Shown: positions 53,838 through 62,536, counted from the stretch's first letter. The stretch: DNA of 64,000 bases from Streptomyces sp. ISL-1 (GCF_018614585.1 NZ_JAGGOI010000037.1:22690-86689), one strand, 5' to 3'. The notes: generated by a model not told the origin, from the sequence alone. Numbers and translations: made by a program.

Positions 53838-55290
53838 TCCCAAGGGCTTCCTGACCACCGGGCGCGAGGTCGCAACGACCCGCCCCGTCGCGGAGCGCGT
53901 GAAGGACTGGAACGAGGTCTACGTTCCCGGCTCGCTGCTGCCGATCATCAGCAAGCAGGCCGGGCGCTGCATGGACTGCGGTATTCCGTTCTGCCACAAC
54001 GGCTGTCCGCTGGGGAACCTCATCCCCGAGTGGAACGACTACGCCTACCGCGAGGACTGGGCGGCCGCGAGCGAGCGGCTGCACGCGACCAACAACTTCC
54101 CGGAGTTCACCGGCCGTCTGTGCCCGGCTCCCTGCGAGTCGGCGTGTGTCCTTGCCATCAACCAGCCGGCCGTCACCATCAAGAACGTCGAAGTGTCGAT
54201 CATCGACAAGGCGTGGGACAGCGGCGACGTCACCCCCCAGCCGCCGGAGCGGCTCTCGGGCAAGACGGTCGCGGTCATCGGCTCGGGTCCGGCTGGTCTG
54301 GCCGCGGCGCAGCAGCTGACCCGGGCCGGTCACACGGTCGCGGTGTACGAGCGGGCCGACCGCATCGGCGGGCTGCTGCGGTACGGCATCCCCGAGTTCA
54401 AGATGGAGAAGGTGCACATCAACCGCCGCATCGAGCAGATGCGCGCGGAGGGCACCAAGTTCCGCACGGAGATCGAGATCGGCCGCGACATCGACGCGGC
54501 GAAGCTGCGCAAGCGGTACGACGCGGTGGTCGTCGCGGCCGGCGCGACCGTATCGCGCGACCTGCCCGTCGCGGGCCGTGAGCTGAACGGCATCCACTTC
54601 GCCATGGACTACCTGCCGCTCTCCAACAAGGTCCAGGAGGGCGACTTCGTGGCTCCGCCGATCACGGCGGAGGGCAAGCACGTGGTCGTCATCGGCGGCG
54701 GCGACACCGGCGCGGACTGCGTCGGCACGGCGCACCGGCAGGGCGCGGCCTCCGTCACGCAGCTGGAGATCATGCCGCGTCCCGGCGAGGAGCGGCCGTC
54801 GGGCCAGCCGTGGCCGACGTTCCCCATGCTGTACAAGGTCAGCTCGGCGCACGAGGAGGGCGGCGAGCGGGTCTACTCCGTCTCGACGACGCACTTCGAG
54901 GGCGACGACGAGGGGAACGTTCAGTCCCTGCATCTCATCGAGGTGGAGTTCGTCGACGGCAAGCTCACCCAGAAGCCGGGCACGGAGCGCAAGCTCCCCG
55001 CGCAGCTGGTCACGCTGGCCATGGGCTTCACCGGCACGGACCGGGAGAACGGCCTGGTCCGGCAGTTCGGCCTGGAGTTGGACGAGCGCGGCAACATCGC
55101 CCGGGACGCGGACTTCGCGACGAACGTGAAGGGCGTGTACGTCGCGGGTGACGCGGGCCGTGGGCAGTCGCTGATCGTGTGGGCGATCGCCGAGGGCCGC
55201 TCCGCGGCGCGCGGTGTGGACCGCTACCTGACGGGGGCGAGCCAGCTGCCGGCTCCGATCCGCCCGACGGACCGTGCGCTGACGGTCTGA
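53830..55290 (+). CDS. gltD: Glutamate synthase small subunit
   Basis: 486 aa. N-terminal Fe-S cysteines are in CMDCGIPFCHNGCPLGNLIP and CPAPCESACVLAIN. The FAD-binding AVIGSGPAGLAAAQQL follows near residue 150, and the NADPH-binding VVVIGGGDTGADCVGTA near 285. ATGVFAAGD-type YVAGDAGRGQSLIVWAI closes the FAD domain. It feeds electrons to GltB. ATG 53830 lies inside the gltB end, so the two subunits are translationally coupled. A strong terminator follows. Confidence 0.97.
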   Translation: MADPKGFLTTGREVATTRPVAERVKDWNEVYVPGSLLPIISKQAGRCMDCGIPFCHNGCPLGNLIPEWNDYAYREDWAAASERLHATNNFPEFTGRLCPAPCESACVLAINQPAVTIKNVEVSIIDKAWDSGDVTPQPPERLSGKTVAVIGSGPAGLAAAQQLTRAGHTVAVYERADRIGGLLRYGIPEFKMEKVHINRRIEQMRAEGTKFRTEIEIGRDIDAAKLRKRYDAVVVAAGATVSRDLPVAGRELNGIHFAMDYLPLSNKVQEGDFVAPPITAEGKHVVVIGGGDTGADCVGTAHRQGAASVTQLEIMPRPGEERPSGQPWPTFPMLYKVSSAHEEGGERVYSVSTTHFEGDDEGNVQSLHLIEVEFVDGKLTQKPGTERKLPAQLVTLAMGFTGTDRENGLVRQFGLELDERGNIARDADFATNVKGVYVAGDAGRGQSLIVWAIAEGRSAARGVDRYLTGASQLPAPIRPTDRALTV

Positions 55291-55367
55291 GTTCCACCTC
55301 CACTGGACGTCCCGTACAACGGTGTACGGGCTGGTTGAAACCGGGGGACACCCCCGGATCTCGTAAC

Positions 55368-55411
55368 GCGGCGCCTGCTCTGTCCCCGACCGGACAAAGG
55401 GCAGGCGCCGC
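55368..55411 (+). terminator. Terminator after gltBD
   Basis: A long stem (GCGGCGCCTGC...TGTCC / GGACA...GCAGGCGCCGC) with a small internal mismatch and a 6-base loop, 78 bases after the gltD stop. Confidence 0.8.
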
Positions 55412-55491
55412 GGTGCGTTCCGGACCCAATCCCGCCGGACGTAGTCTCGTCTCTCACGTGTCTCCCGTCATATGGAACGAACGGAGCCCGC

Positions 55492-56211
55492 ATGGCGGCC
55501 ATCAGTCTCCGCAAGATCGAGGAGACCGCGCCCGCGCTGGTCAGCCTCTACAAGAGCGCCGGCGTCTGTCTGGAGAAGAACCGGCTGAGCGGGGAGCGGG
55601 CGGCGGTCTATCTGGTGCTCGACTACTCCGGCTCGATGAAGGACTACTACAAGGACGGCAGCGTCCAGGCCCTCGCCGACCGGGTGCTCGGTCTGTCGGC
55701 CCACCTCGACGACGACGGATCCGTGCCCGTCGTCTTCTTCTCCACCGACATCGACGCGGTCACCGACATCGCCCTGGAGAACCACCGCGGCCGGGTCGAC
55801 GAGATCGTGGCGGGCCTCGGGCACATGGGCAAAACCAGCTACCACCTGGCCATGGACGCGGTCATCGACCACTACATCGACAGCGGCTCGACCGCGCCCG
55901 CACTCGTCGTCTTCCAGACGGACGGCGGCCCGATCAGCAAGCACGCCGCGGAACGCTATCTGTGCAAGGCGGCGAAGCTGCCGCTTTTCTGGCAGTTCAT
56001 CGGCTTCGGCAACAAGCGCAGCTCGCAGTTCGACTTCCTGCACAAGCTCGACGAACTCGCCGTCCCCGCCAAGCGCGCCGTCGACAACGCGGGCTTCTTC
56101 CACGCCGGACTCGATCCGCGGCAGGTCCCGGACGCCGAGCTGTACGACCGGCTGGTCGCCGAGTTCCCGAGCTGGCTGGCCGCCGCGCGTACGCAGGGCA
56201 TCGTGCGATGA
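55492..56211 (+). CDS. VWA-domain protein, TerF/tellurium-resistance type
   Basis: 239 aa. A complete von Willebrand A domain of the TerF/TerY type: the MIDAS motif D-Y-S-G-S in YLVLDYSGSMKDYY near residue 43, a Thr in GKTSYHLAMDAVIDHYI, and VVFQTDGGPISKHAAE. There is no transmembrane segment. Such proteins bind divalent metal and partner proteins in stress-response (ter) systems of Streptomyces, where several paralogues usually exist. It is coupled to the HutD-like gene by ATGA. Confidence 0.88.
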   Translation: MAAISLRKIEETAPALVSLYKSAGVCLEKNRLSGERAAVYLVLDYSGSMKDYYKDGSVQALADRVLGLSAHLDDDGSVPVVFFSTDIDAVTDIALENHRGRVDEIVAGLGHMGKTSYHLAMDAVIDHYIDSGSTAPALVVFQTDGGPISKHAAERYLCKAAKLPLFWQFIGFGNKRSSQFDFLHKLDELAVPAKRAVDNAGFFHAGLDPRQVPDAELYDRLVAEFPSWLAAARTQGIVR

Positions 56212-56771
56212 CGGTACGGGTGCTGAGGGCAGCCGACCGGACGGCCGTGCCGTGGAAGAACGGCGGCGGCGTCACCCGCGAGATCGCCGTCTCGCCAAAG
56301 GGCGCCGGGACGGACGCCTTCGACTGGCGGATCAGCCTCGCGGATGTCGGCGCGGACGGACCCTTCTCCGCGTTCTCGGGGATCGACCGGACGCTGACCG
56401 TGGTCGAGGGCGCCGGGATGGACCTCATGGTGGGCGGCGAGCACCACATCGTCGACGAGCAGTACTGGCCGCACGACTTCCCCGGGGACTTGGAGACGGA
56501 TGGCCGTCTCCTCGAGGGGCCCGTCGTGAACTTCAACGTGATGTACCGCAGGGGGCGTACGGAAGCGGAGACCGCAGTCGTGCGCGGCACCGTCCGGCTC
56601 ATGGTGCCCGAGGGCGGGGCGGTCCTGGCCGTAGCGCTCGAGGACGGCGCTGTGCTCGATGGGACGGGCATCGAACTTGACCGCTACGACGCGGTGTTGG
56701 CGACGGGCGAGTCGCCGGGTGTGCTCCGGACGCAGGGGTTCGCGGTGGTGGTCACACTGTCGAGCGAGTGA
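56208..56771 (+). CDS. HutD/Ves-family cupin protein
   Basis: 187 aa, ATG overlapping the VWA gene stop. The family motif is seen at AVPWKNGGGVTREIAVSPKG near the N-terminus, then FDWRISLADVGADGPFSAF and the beta-barrel strands to the end. HutD is linked to histidine utilisation regulation in pseudomonads, and Ves is cold-induced in E. coli. No hut genes are nearby, so the role here is unknown. Confidence 0.87.
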   Translation: MTVRVLRAADRTAVPWKNGGGVTREIAVSPKGAGTDAFDWRISLADVGADGPFSAFSGIDRTLTVVEGAGMDLMVGGEHHIVDEQYWPHDFPGDLETDGRLLEGPVVNFNVMYRRGRTEAETAVVRGTVRLMVPEGGAVLAVALEDGAVLDGTGIELDRYDAVLATGESPGVLRTQGFAVVVTLSSE

Positions 56772-56931
56772 GCGGGTCTACGGCGCGGGTACCACGGCGG
56801 AGTTCAAGCCGCCGGTTCCGTTCCATCGCTTCCGGGTGGCCGAGTGGCCGGGTGGCCGGGTGGAGCTGGTCGAGGTGATGCGGACGTACGTCGAGGGCGC
56901 GGAACCGGTCGTAAGGGCCTGGTCCGGGTGC

Positions 56932-58254
56932 TCAAGCGCCCAATACCCGCGCCCGGCACTGGGCGGGGGTGCCCCAGGCATCCCGCAGCGGCCGCGCCTT
57001 GCGCAGCCAGAGCGAGAGGTCGAGCTCGTCGGTGTAGCCGACCGCTCCATGGAGCTGGAGTGCGGTGCGGGCCGCGGCGTACGCGGCCTCGCCCGCGGTC
57101 ACCTTGGCCGCCGCGATATCGGCGGGGGCCATCGACAGGGCGGCTCCGTAGAGCAGCGGCCGGGCGAACTCGAGCCCGATGAGGGTGTCCGCCAGCCGGT
57201 GCTTGACCGCCGGGAAGGACCCGATGGCGGTCCCGAACTGGGTGCGCTGTTTGACGTACGCAACGGTCCGGTCGAGGAGAGCGAGCCCGACTCCGAGGGC
57301 TTGGGCGGCCGTGACGAGGGCGGCGACGTCCGCGGCGTACGCAAAGGCGTCGGCGACGTGCGCGCCTTCGGCGAGGACCTCACCCCCGCCTGCGGGCTCG
57401 GCCAACCGCCGGACGGGATCGAGGGACGAACGCACGGGCCCGTGCCCGGGAGCGAGGCGAAGGACCGCGCGGGGAGCGTTCGGGCTCGCGCCGGCGCTAC
57501 CGGCGCGCGCGCCCACGCGTCTCCCCCCGCCGGGCGTGACGCCCCCGTGCGCGGTGCGCCCGTCCGTGCCGGTCCCGATATCTCCGACAGGGGCGTACGT
57601 TGCGTCCGCTTCCACCTCGCGCGCGCCCGCGTCGCGGGTCGAGGGAGCGTCCGCGCCGGTCCTGGTGCCGACGTTCGTGCCGGGCGTGACGTCTCCCTGC
57701 GCGGTGTGCCCGTCCGTGCCGGTCCCGATATCTCCGACGGGGGCGTACGTTGCGTCCGCTTCCACCTCGCGCGCGCCCGCGTCGCGGGTCGAGGGAGCGT
57801 CCGCGCCGGCCCCCTCCACCACCAGCATCACCGTCGCCGCGTCCGCGTCCAGCGCGAGCAGGCCCCCCGCGCCCGCCGCCATTGTCGCCACCGCGTCGCC
57901 CGATGCCAGGGGCGGCAGCATGCGCTTCGCCGGGGACGCGTCGCCCTGTTCGGCCAGACGTGTCAGCAGCGCCGCCGCGGCCACCGTCTCCACCAGCGGG
58001 CCCGGGACCGCATGGCGGCCCAACTCCACGAAGGCCACCATAAGTTCGACCGGGAGCGGGCCCACTCCCTCGTACGGCTCCGGGATCGCGAGGCCGAAGA
58101 CCCCCGCCTCGGCCAGGCGTGACCACAGCGCCAGGCCCGGGGCGTGGTTCCCGGTGGACCAGGCACGGGCGGTCGACGGTGTGTCCGACGCCGTGAGCAG
58201 CGCGTCCAGCGAGCGCGCGAACGCAGCCTGTTCGTCGTCAAGCAGAAAGCGCAT
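56932..58254 (-). CDS. Acyl-CoA dehydrogenase, second subunit type, with internal 50-aa duplication
   Basis: 440 aa from ATG 58254 (MRFLLDDEQAAFARSLDALL), which shares a base with the stop of the upstream dehydrogenase (TAATG). The N-terminal helical domain and C-terminal flavin domain (TVAYVKQRTQFGTAIGSFPAVKHRLAD, ALQLHGAVGYTDELDLSLWLRKA) are intact. Residues about 190-290 are an insert with two 50-aa copies of GADAPSTRDAGAREVEADAT. Position matches the FadE partners that form heterotetramers with FadE30-like proteins in steroid degradation; the catalytic Glu is not obvious here. Confidence 0.85.
   Translation of the reverse strand: MRFLLDDEQAAFARSLDALLTASDTPSTARAWSTGNHAPGLALWSRLAEAGVFGLAIPEPYEGVGPLPVELMVAFVELGRHAVPGPLVETVAAAALLTRLAEQGDASPAKRMLPPLASGDAVATMAAGAGGLLALDADAATVMLVVEGAGADAPSTRDAGAREVEADATYAPVGDIGTGTDGHTAQGDVTPGTNVGTRTGADAPSTRDAGAREVEADATYAPVGDIGTGTDGRTAHGGVTPGGGRRVGARAGSAGASPNAPRAVLRLAPGHGPVRSSLDPVRRLAEPAGGGEVLAEGAHVADAFAYAADVAALVTAAQALGVGLALLDRTVAYVKQRTQFGTAIGSFPAVKHRLADTLIGLEFARPLLYGAALSMAPADIAAAKVTAGEAAYAAARTALQLHGAVGYTDELDLSLWLRKARPLRDAWGTPAQCRARVLGA
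57531..57830 (-). repeat. Two 150-bp in-frame repeats within the acyl-CoA dehydrogenase gene
   Basis: The block containing GGTCCCGATATCTCCGAC occurs at 57571 and 57721, exactly 150 bp (50 codons) apart, with only a few differences across the unit. Limits are approximate. Confidence 0.9.
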
Positions 58255-59399
58255 TAGCGACGGCCCTTCGGAAGTCCGAGCAGACGCTCGGCGATGATGT
58301 CGCGCTGGATCTCGTTCGTACCGGCGTAGATGGGACCGGCGAGCGAGAAGACGTACCCCTGAACCCACTCGCCTTCCGCCAACTCCCCTTCAGCGCCCAG
58401 CAGATCGAGCGCGGTCTCGTGCAGGGCGATGTCGTACTGCGACCAGAAGACCTTGTTCAGGCTGGACTCCGCGCCGATACTCGCCCCCGCGGCGAAGCGC
58501 GAGGCATTCGCGTAGGTGAACAGCTGATACGCACGCGCGCCGATCACCGCGTCCGCGACCCGGTCGCGCAGCGCCGTGTCGGCCGGATCGCCGCCCGCCC
58601 GCCACTGCTCTACGAGACGGGCCGCCGCGGCGAGGAAACGGCCGGGGGAGCGAAGCGTCAGCCCCCGCTCGCTGCCCGTCGTGGACATCGCGATCCGCCA
58701 GCCCCGACCGGGCTCGCCGATCACGTCCTCGTCGGGAACGAAGACCTCGTCGAGGAAGATCTCGGCGAAGGCCGGCTTGCCGTCCAGACGGCTGATGGGA
58801 CGGACCGTCACTCCCGGCGCCGACAGGTCGAACATCAGGTAGGTGAGGCCGTGATGCGGCATCGGCGCATCGGGGTCGGTGCGGAAGATGCCGAACGCCC
58901 GGTCCGCGAAGGCCGCCCGTGAGGACCAGGTCTTCTGCCCGCTCAGCAGCCAGCCCCCGTCCGTCCGCACCGCGCGGGACCTCAGCGACGCGAGGTCGGA
59001 GCCCGCCTCGGGCTCCGACCATGCCTGCGCCCAGATCACCTCGCCGCTCGCCATCGCGGGCAGCACGCGCGCCCGCTGCTCCCGCGTGGCGTGGTCGAAG
59101 AGCGTGGGGGCGAGGAGACTGATGCCGTTCTGCGAGACCCGCCCCGGGGCGCCCGCCGCGTAGTACTCCTCCTCGAAGATCAGCCACTGGAAGATGTCGA
59201 CGCCCCGGCCGCCGTACTCCCGCGGCCAGGAGACGACCGACCAGCGGTCCGCGTGGAGCCGGGCCTCCCACGCGCGGTGCGCCGCGAAGCCCTCCCGAGT
59301 CTCCAGCGACGGAAGGGGCTCAGCGGGCACATGCGCGGCGAGCCAGGCGCGGGCCTCGGCCCGGAAGGCCTCCTCGTCGGCGGAGTGGTGGAGGTCCAT
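58254..59399 (-). CDS. fadE30: Acyl-CoA dehydrogenase, FadE30-like
   Basis: 381 aa from ATG 59399, with GGAAGGA upstream. Motifs: WSVVSWPREYGGRGVDIFQWLIF, VIWAQAWSEPEAGSDLASLR (FAD-binding and catalytic signature), LSGQKTWSSRAAFAD, and the C-terminal GPIYAGTNEIQRDIIAERLLGLP. In mycobacteria FadE30 (about 385 aa) with FadE33 oxidises the CoA ester of the steroid C/D-ring intermediate HIP. Order (thiolase, TetR, SDR, this gene) matches. The KstR2-type operator lies in the 46-bp gap before the divergent SDR. Confidence 0.88.
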   Translation of the reverse strand: MDLHHSADEEAFRAEARAWLAAHVPAEPLPSLETREGFAAHRAWEARLHADRWSVVSWPREYGGRGVDIFQWLIFEEEYYAAGAPGRVSQNGISLLAPTLFDHATREQRARVLPAMASGEVIWAQAWSEPEAGSDLASLRSRAVRTDGGWLLSGQKTWSSRAAFADRAFGIFRTDPDAPMPHHGLTYLMFDLSAPGVTVRPISRLDGKPAFAEIFLDEVFVPDEDVIGEPGRGWRIAMSTTGSERGLTLRSPGRFLAAAARLVEQWRAGGDPADTALRDRVADAVIGARAYQLFTYANASRFAAGASIGAESSLNKVFWSQYDIALHETALDLLGAEGELAEGEWVQGYVFSLAGPIYAGTNEIQRDIIAERLLGLPKGRR

Positions 59400-59413
59400 T
59401 CGCGCATCCTTCC

Positions 59414-59431
59414 CTAACAAGTGTTTGGTAG
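59414..59431. promoter_or_regulatory. kstR2 box: KstR2-type operator in the divergent promoter region
   Basis: AACAAGTGTTTGGT (59416-59429) matches the published KstR2 motif AnCAAGnnCTTGnT at every fixed position but one (C changed to T). It is centred between the divergent starts of the FadE30-like (59399) and IpdF-like (59446) genes and so could control both. Confidence 0.75.
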
Positions 59432-59445
59432 GTTAACCTGCGGCC

Positions 59446-60234
59446 GTGACGGACAACAGGGCGCAGTACGTACCGGGTCACGACCTCCTGAAAGGCCGCA
59501 CCGCCGTGATCACCGCGGCGGCCGGCGCCGGGATCGGCGGCGCGACCGCCCGGAGATTCCTCGAGGAAGGCGCGCGCATCCTCATCGGCGACGCCCACGC
59601 ACGCCGCCTCAAGGAGACCGAGGCCGCGCTCACCGAGGAGTTCGGCCCGGCCGCCGTGGCCTCACTGCCCTGCGACGTCACCGACGAGGCCCAGGTCCAG
59701 GCGCTGTTCGAGAAGGCCGTACGGGACCACGGCGGCCTCGACATCGTGGTCAACAACGCGGGTCTCGGCGGTACCGCAGCACTCGTCGACATGAGTGACG
59801 AGCAGTGGGACAAGGTCCTCGACGTCACCCTGAATGGCACCTTCCGCTGCACCAGGGCCGCCCTGCGCTCCTTCCGGGCCACCGGCCGCGGCGGGGTGAT
59901 CGTCAACAACTCCTCCGTCGTCGGCTGGCGCGCCCAGGCCGGCCAGGCCCACTACGCCGCCGCCAAGGCCGGAGTCATGGCCCTCACCCGCTGCGCGGCG
60001 ATCGAGGGCGCGGAGTACGGCGTCCGCGTCAATGCCGTTGCCCCCAGCCTCGCCATGCACCCGCACCTGGTGAAGGTCACATCGGCCGAACTGCTTCAGG
60101 AGCTGACCGCCAAGGAAGCCTTCGGGCGGTACGCCGAACCGTGGGAGATCGCGAATGTCATCGTCTTCCTCGCCGGCGGCTACTCCTCGTACCTGACCGG
60201 CGAGGTCGTCTCCGTCAGCAGCCAGCATGCGTAG
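59446..60234 (+). CDS. ipdF: IpdF-like short-chain dehydrogenase/reductase
   Basis: 262 aa, GTG start 15 bases after the operator. Rossmann motif: AVITAAAGAGIGGATARRF (TGxxxGIG variant). NNAG is seen in IVVNNAGLGG, and the catalytic Ser and Tyr-x3-Lys lie in NSSVVGWRAQ and HYAAAKAG. The C-terminal SYLTGEVVSVSSQHA is like mycobacterial IpdF, which reduces/oxidises the 5-hydroxy group of HIP-type CoA esters. The neighbours support this assignment; kinetics of course cannot be inferred. Confidence 0.85.
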   Translation: MTDNRAQYVPGHDLLKGRTAVITAAAGAGIGGATARRFLEEGARILIGDAHARRLKETEAALTEEFGPAAVASLPCDVTDEAQVQALFEKAVRDHGGLDIVVNNAGLGGTAALVDMSDEQWDKVLDVTLNGTFRCTRAALRSFRATGRGGVIVNNSSVVGWRAQAGQAHYAAAKAGVMALTRCAAIEGAEYGVRVNAVAPSLAMHPHLVKVTSAELLQELTAKEAFGRYAEPWEIANVIVFLAGGYSSYLTGEVVSVSSQHA

Positions 60235-60249
60235 GACGAGAATGGTCGG

Positions 60250-60867
60250 GTGCCGACCAAAAGCAAGAAGAAGACCCAGGTGACCGCCTCGCCCGAGCGC
60301 CGCCGCGAGCTCCTCGACATCGCCGCCGAGGTGTTCGCAGCCCAGGGGTACAACGCCACCACCGTCCGCAAGATCGCGGACGAGGCGGGGATGCTCGCCG
60401 GCAGCCTCTACTACCACTTCGATTCCAAGGAATCGATGCTCGACGAGATCCTCTCCACCTTCCTCGACGAGCTCTGGCAGGGGTACGACGCCGTACTCGC
60501 CGCCGGGCTCGGCCCGAGGGAGACCATCGAGGCCCTGGTCACCGAGTCCTTCCGGGAGATCGACCGGCACCGCGCGGCCGTCGCGATCTACCAGAAGGAG
60601 TCCAGGCAGCTGGCCGCGCAGCCCCGCTTCCACTACCTGACCGACTCGCAGCAGAAGTTCGAGAAGGCGTGGCTCGGGACGCTTGAGCGCGGCGTCGCGG
60701 AACGGGTCTTCCGCGCCGACCTGGACATCCGGCTCACCTACCGGTTCGTGCGCGACACCGTGTGGGTGGCCGCCTCCTGGTACCGGCCGGGCGGGCAGCA
60801 CAGCCCCGAGGAGATCGCCCGGCAGTACCTGTCGATGGTGCTGGACGGGATCGCCGTACGTACATAA
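60250..60867 (+). CDS. kstR2: TetR-family repressor, KstR2-like
   Basis: 205 aa from GTG 60250, 15 bases after the SDR. A TetR helix-turn-helix is at residues about 18-60 (LLDIAAEVFAAQGYNATTVR, KIADEAGMLAGSLYYHF). C-terminal segments AIYQKESRQLAAQPRFHYL and FVRDTVWVAASWYRPGG look like the effector domain of mycobacterial KstR2, which binds HIP-CoA. It probably represses this cluster through the operator at 59414 and is relieved by the CoA ester. Confidence 0.87.
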   Translation: MPTKSKKKTQVTASPERRRELLDIAAEVFAAQGYNATTVRKIADEAGMLAGSLYYHFDSKESMLDEILSTFLDELWQGYDAVLAAGLGPRETIEALVTESFREIDRHRAAVAIYQKESRQLAAQPRFHYLTDSQQKFEKAWLGTLERGVAERVFRADLDIRLTYRFVRDTVWVAASWYRPGGQHSPEEIARQYLSMVLDGIAVRT

Positions 60868-60884
60868 CCGATCGAGGAGTCGTC

Positions 60885-62042
60885 ATGGCCGAGGCCTACA
60901 TAGTCGAAGCGGTACGCACCCCGGTGGGCAGGCGCAAGGGCGGACTGTCCGCGGTCCACCCGGCGGACCTGGGCGCGCATGTACTGAAAGCCTTGGTCGC
61001 ACGCTCCGGTGTCGATCCGTCCGCCGTCGAGGACGTCGTCTTCGGCTGCCTGGACACGGTGGGTCCGCAGGCCGGCGACATCGCCCGTACGGCATGGCTG
61101 GCGGCGGGACTGCCCGAAGAGGTCCCGGGCGTGACGATCGACCGCCAGTGCGGGTCTTCGCAGCAGGCCGTGCACTTCGCGGCGCAGGGCGTGCTGTCGG
61201 GCACCCAGGGACTGGTCGTCGCGGGCGGCACCCAGAACATGACGCAGATCCCGATCGCGTTCGCCTCCCGGCAGGCCGCCGAGCCGCTCGGGCTGGCCGA
61301 AGGCCCGTTCGCGGGCAGCGAGGGCTGGCGGGCCAGGTACGGCGACCAGCCGGTCAACCAGTTCCACGGCGCGCAGCTGATCGCGGAGAAGTGGGGGATC
61401 TCGCGGCGCGACATGGAGGCCTTCGCACTCACCTCCCACCGGCGTGCGGTCCGCGCGATCGACGAGGGCCGCTTCGAGCGGGAGACCGTGGCGTACGGCG
61501 CCGTCACGGCCGACGAGGGTCCGCGGCGCGACACGACACTGGAGAAGATGGCGGCCCTGAAGCCGGTCCTGGAGGGCGGCACCATTACGGCCGCCTGTTC
61601 CTCGCAGGTCTCGGACGGCGCGGCGGCGATGCTGATCGCGAGCGAGCGGGCCGTGACCGAGCACGGCCTCACCCCGCGGGCCCGGATCCACCATCTCTCG
61701 GTACGGGGCGAGGACCCGATCCGGATGCTGTCGGCCCCGATCCCGGCGACGGCGTACGCGCTGAACAAGACCGGCATGTCGATCGACGACATCGACCTGG
61801 TCGAGATCAACGAGGCCTTCGCGCCCGTGGTGCTCGCCTGGCTGAAGGAGACCGGCGCGGACCCGGACAGGGTCAATGTGAACGGCGGCGCGATCGCGCT
61901 GGGCCATCCCCTGGGCGCCACGGGCGTGAAGCTGATGACGACGCTGCTGCATGAACTGGAGCGGACGGGAGGCCGGTACGGATTGCAAACGATGTGTGAA
62001 GGGGGAGGTCAGGCCAACGTCACGATCATCGAACGACTGTGA
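60885..62042 (+). CDS. fadA6: Acetyl-CoA acetyltransferase/thiolase, FadA6-like
   Basis: 385 aa from ATG 60885 with GAGGAG. Thiolase signatures: the nucleophile Cys in TIDRQCGSSQQAVHFAAQG near residue 91, EINEAFAPVVLAWL, NVNGGAIALGHPLGATG with the catalytic His, and QTMCEGGGQAN with the second Cys. It cleaves 3-ketoacyl-CoA. Next to KstR2- and IpdF-like genes it corresponds to FadA6, proposed for the final thiolysis in steroid C/D-ring breakdown. Confidence 0.9.
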   Translation: MAEAYIVEAVRTPVGRRKGGLSAVHPADLGAHVLKALVARSGVDPSAVEDVVFGCLDTVGPQAGDIARTAWLAAGLPEEVPGVTIDRQCGSSQQAVHFAAQGVLSGTQGLVVAGGTQNMTQIPIAFASRQAAEPLGLAEGPFAGSEGWRARYGDQPVNQFHGAQLIAEKWGISRRDMEAFALTSHRRAVRAIDEGRFERETVAYGAVTADEGPRRDTTLEKMAALKPVLEGGTITAACSSQVSDGAAAMLIASERAVTEHGLTPRARIHHLSVRGEDPIRMLSAPIPATAYALNKTGMSIDDIDLVEINEAFAPVVLAWLKETGADPDRVNVNGGAIALGHPLGATGVKLMTTLLHELERTGGRYGLQTMCEGGGQANVTIIERL

Positions 62043-62239
62043 ACACGAGCCTTTTCGGCGCGGCCGTGCTACGGTGAGGGCGTTGCAGTTTTGGTACCCA
62101 TGAACTTTGTGTGCGCCTGACGAGAACGCTTCCTCAGGCGCACATTACTGTTTCCGGATTCTCCGGATGGGGCTCAATATCGCGACGGGGAACTCACGAA
62201 GTGTGAGTTTCCGGCTTGCCCCTGTTTTAGGAGAATGAC
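62043..62239 (+). promoter_or_regulatory. Structured 5' leader of the cold-shock gene
   Basis: A TACGGT hexamer (62070-62075) is a candidate -10. The presumed leader holds three hairpins: an 11-bp perfect stem TGTGCGCCTGA / TCAGGCGCACA (62110-62144), a 6-bp TCCGGA / TCCGGA stem (about 62153-62167), and AACTCAC / GTGAGTT (about 62191-62210). GGAGA then precedes the ATG. Long structured leaders of cold-shock genes often control translation or stability by temperature. Confidence 0.6.
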
Positions 62240-62443
62240 ATGGCTACTGGAACCGTGAAGTGGTTCAACTCGGAAAAGGGCTTCGGCTTCATTGAGCAGG
62301 ACGGCGGCGGCGCCGACGTCTTTGCCCACTACTCGAACATCGCCACCTCGGGCTTCCGCGAGCTCCAGGAGGGCCAGAAGGTTTCCTTCGACGTCACGCA
62401 GGGCCAGAAGGGCCCGCAGGCGGAGAACATCGTCCCGGCCTAA
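62240..62443 (+). CDS. cspA: Cold-shock protein, CspA family
   Basis: 67 aa. Standard cold-shock domain with RNP1 KGFGFIE (in NSEKGFGFIEQDGG) and RNP2 VFAHYSNI. It binds single-stranded RNA/DNA and melts secondary structure at low temperature. The size is that of a single-domain Csp. ATG 62240 is preceded by AGGAGA. It is followed by a strong terminator and then a DEAD-box helicase gene, a common cold-adaptation pairing. Confidence 0.97.
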   Translation: MATGTVKWFNSEKGFGFIEQDGGGADVFAHYSNIATSGFRELQEGQKVSFDVTQGQKGPQAENIVPA

Positions 62444-62463
62444 CAGCCGGACGCGAACCTCGC

Positions 62464-62500
62464 AGCCGGGGCCCGCACCGTGAAGGTGCGGGCCCCGGCT
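62464..62500 (+). terminator. Strong terminator between csp and the helicase
   Basis: A perfect 16-bp stem (AGCCGGGGCCCGCACC / GGTGCGGGCCCCGGCT, loop GTGAA), 20 bases after the csp stop, followed by TTGTG. It would end or attenuate the csp transcript. Confidence 0.9.
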
Positions 62501-62536
62501 TGTGCTGTCTCAGATGCCCAGGAGGGCAATATCCGC

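Noticed and set aside
56659..58122. A long plus-strand frame opposite the acyl-CoA dehydrogenase
   Set aside because: Composition is shadow-like and the minus strand carries a clear acyl-CoA dehydrogenase with family motifs.
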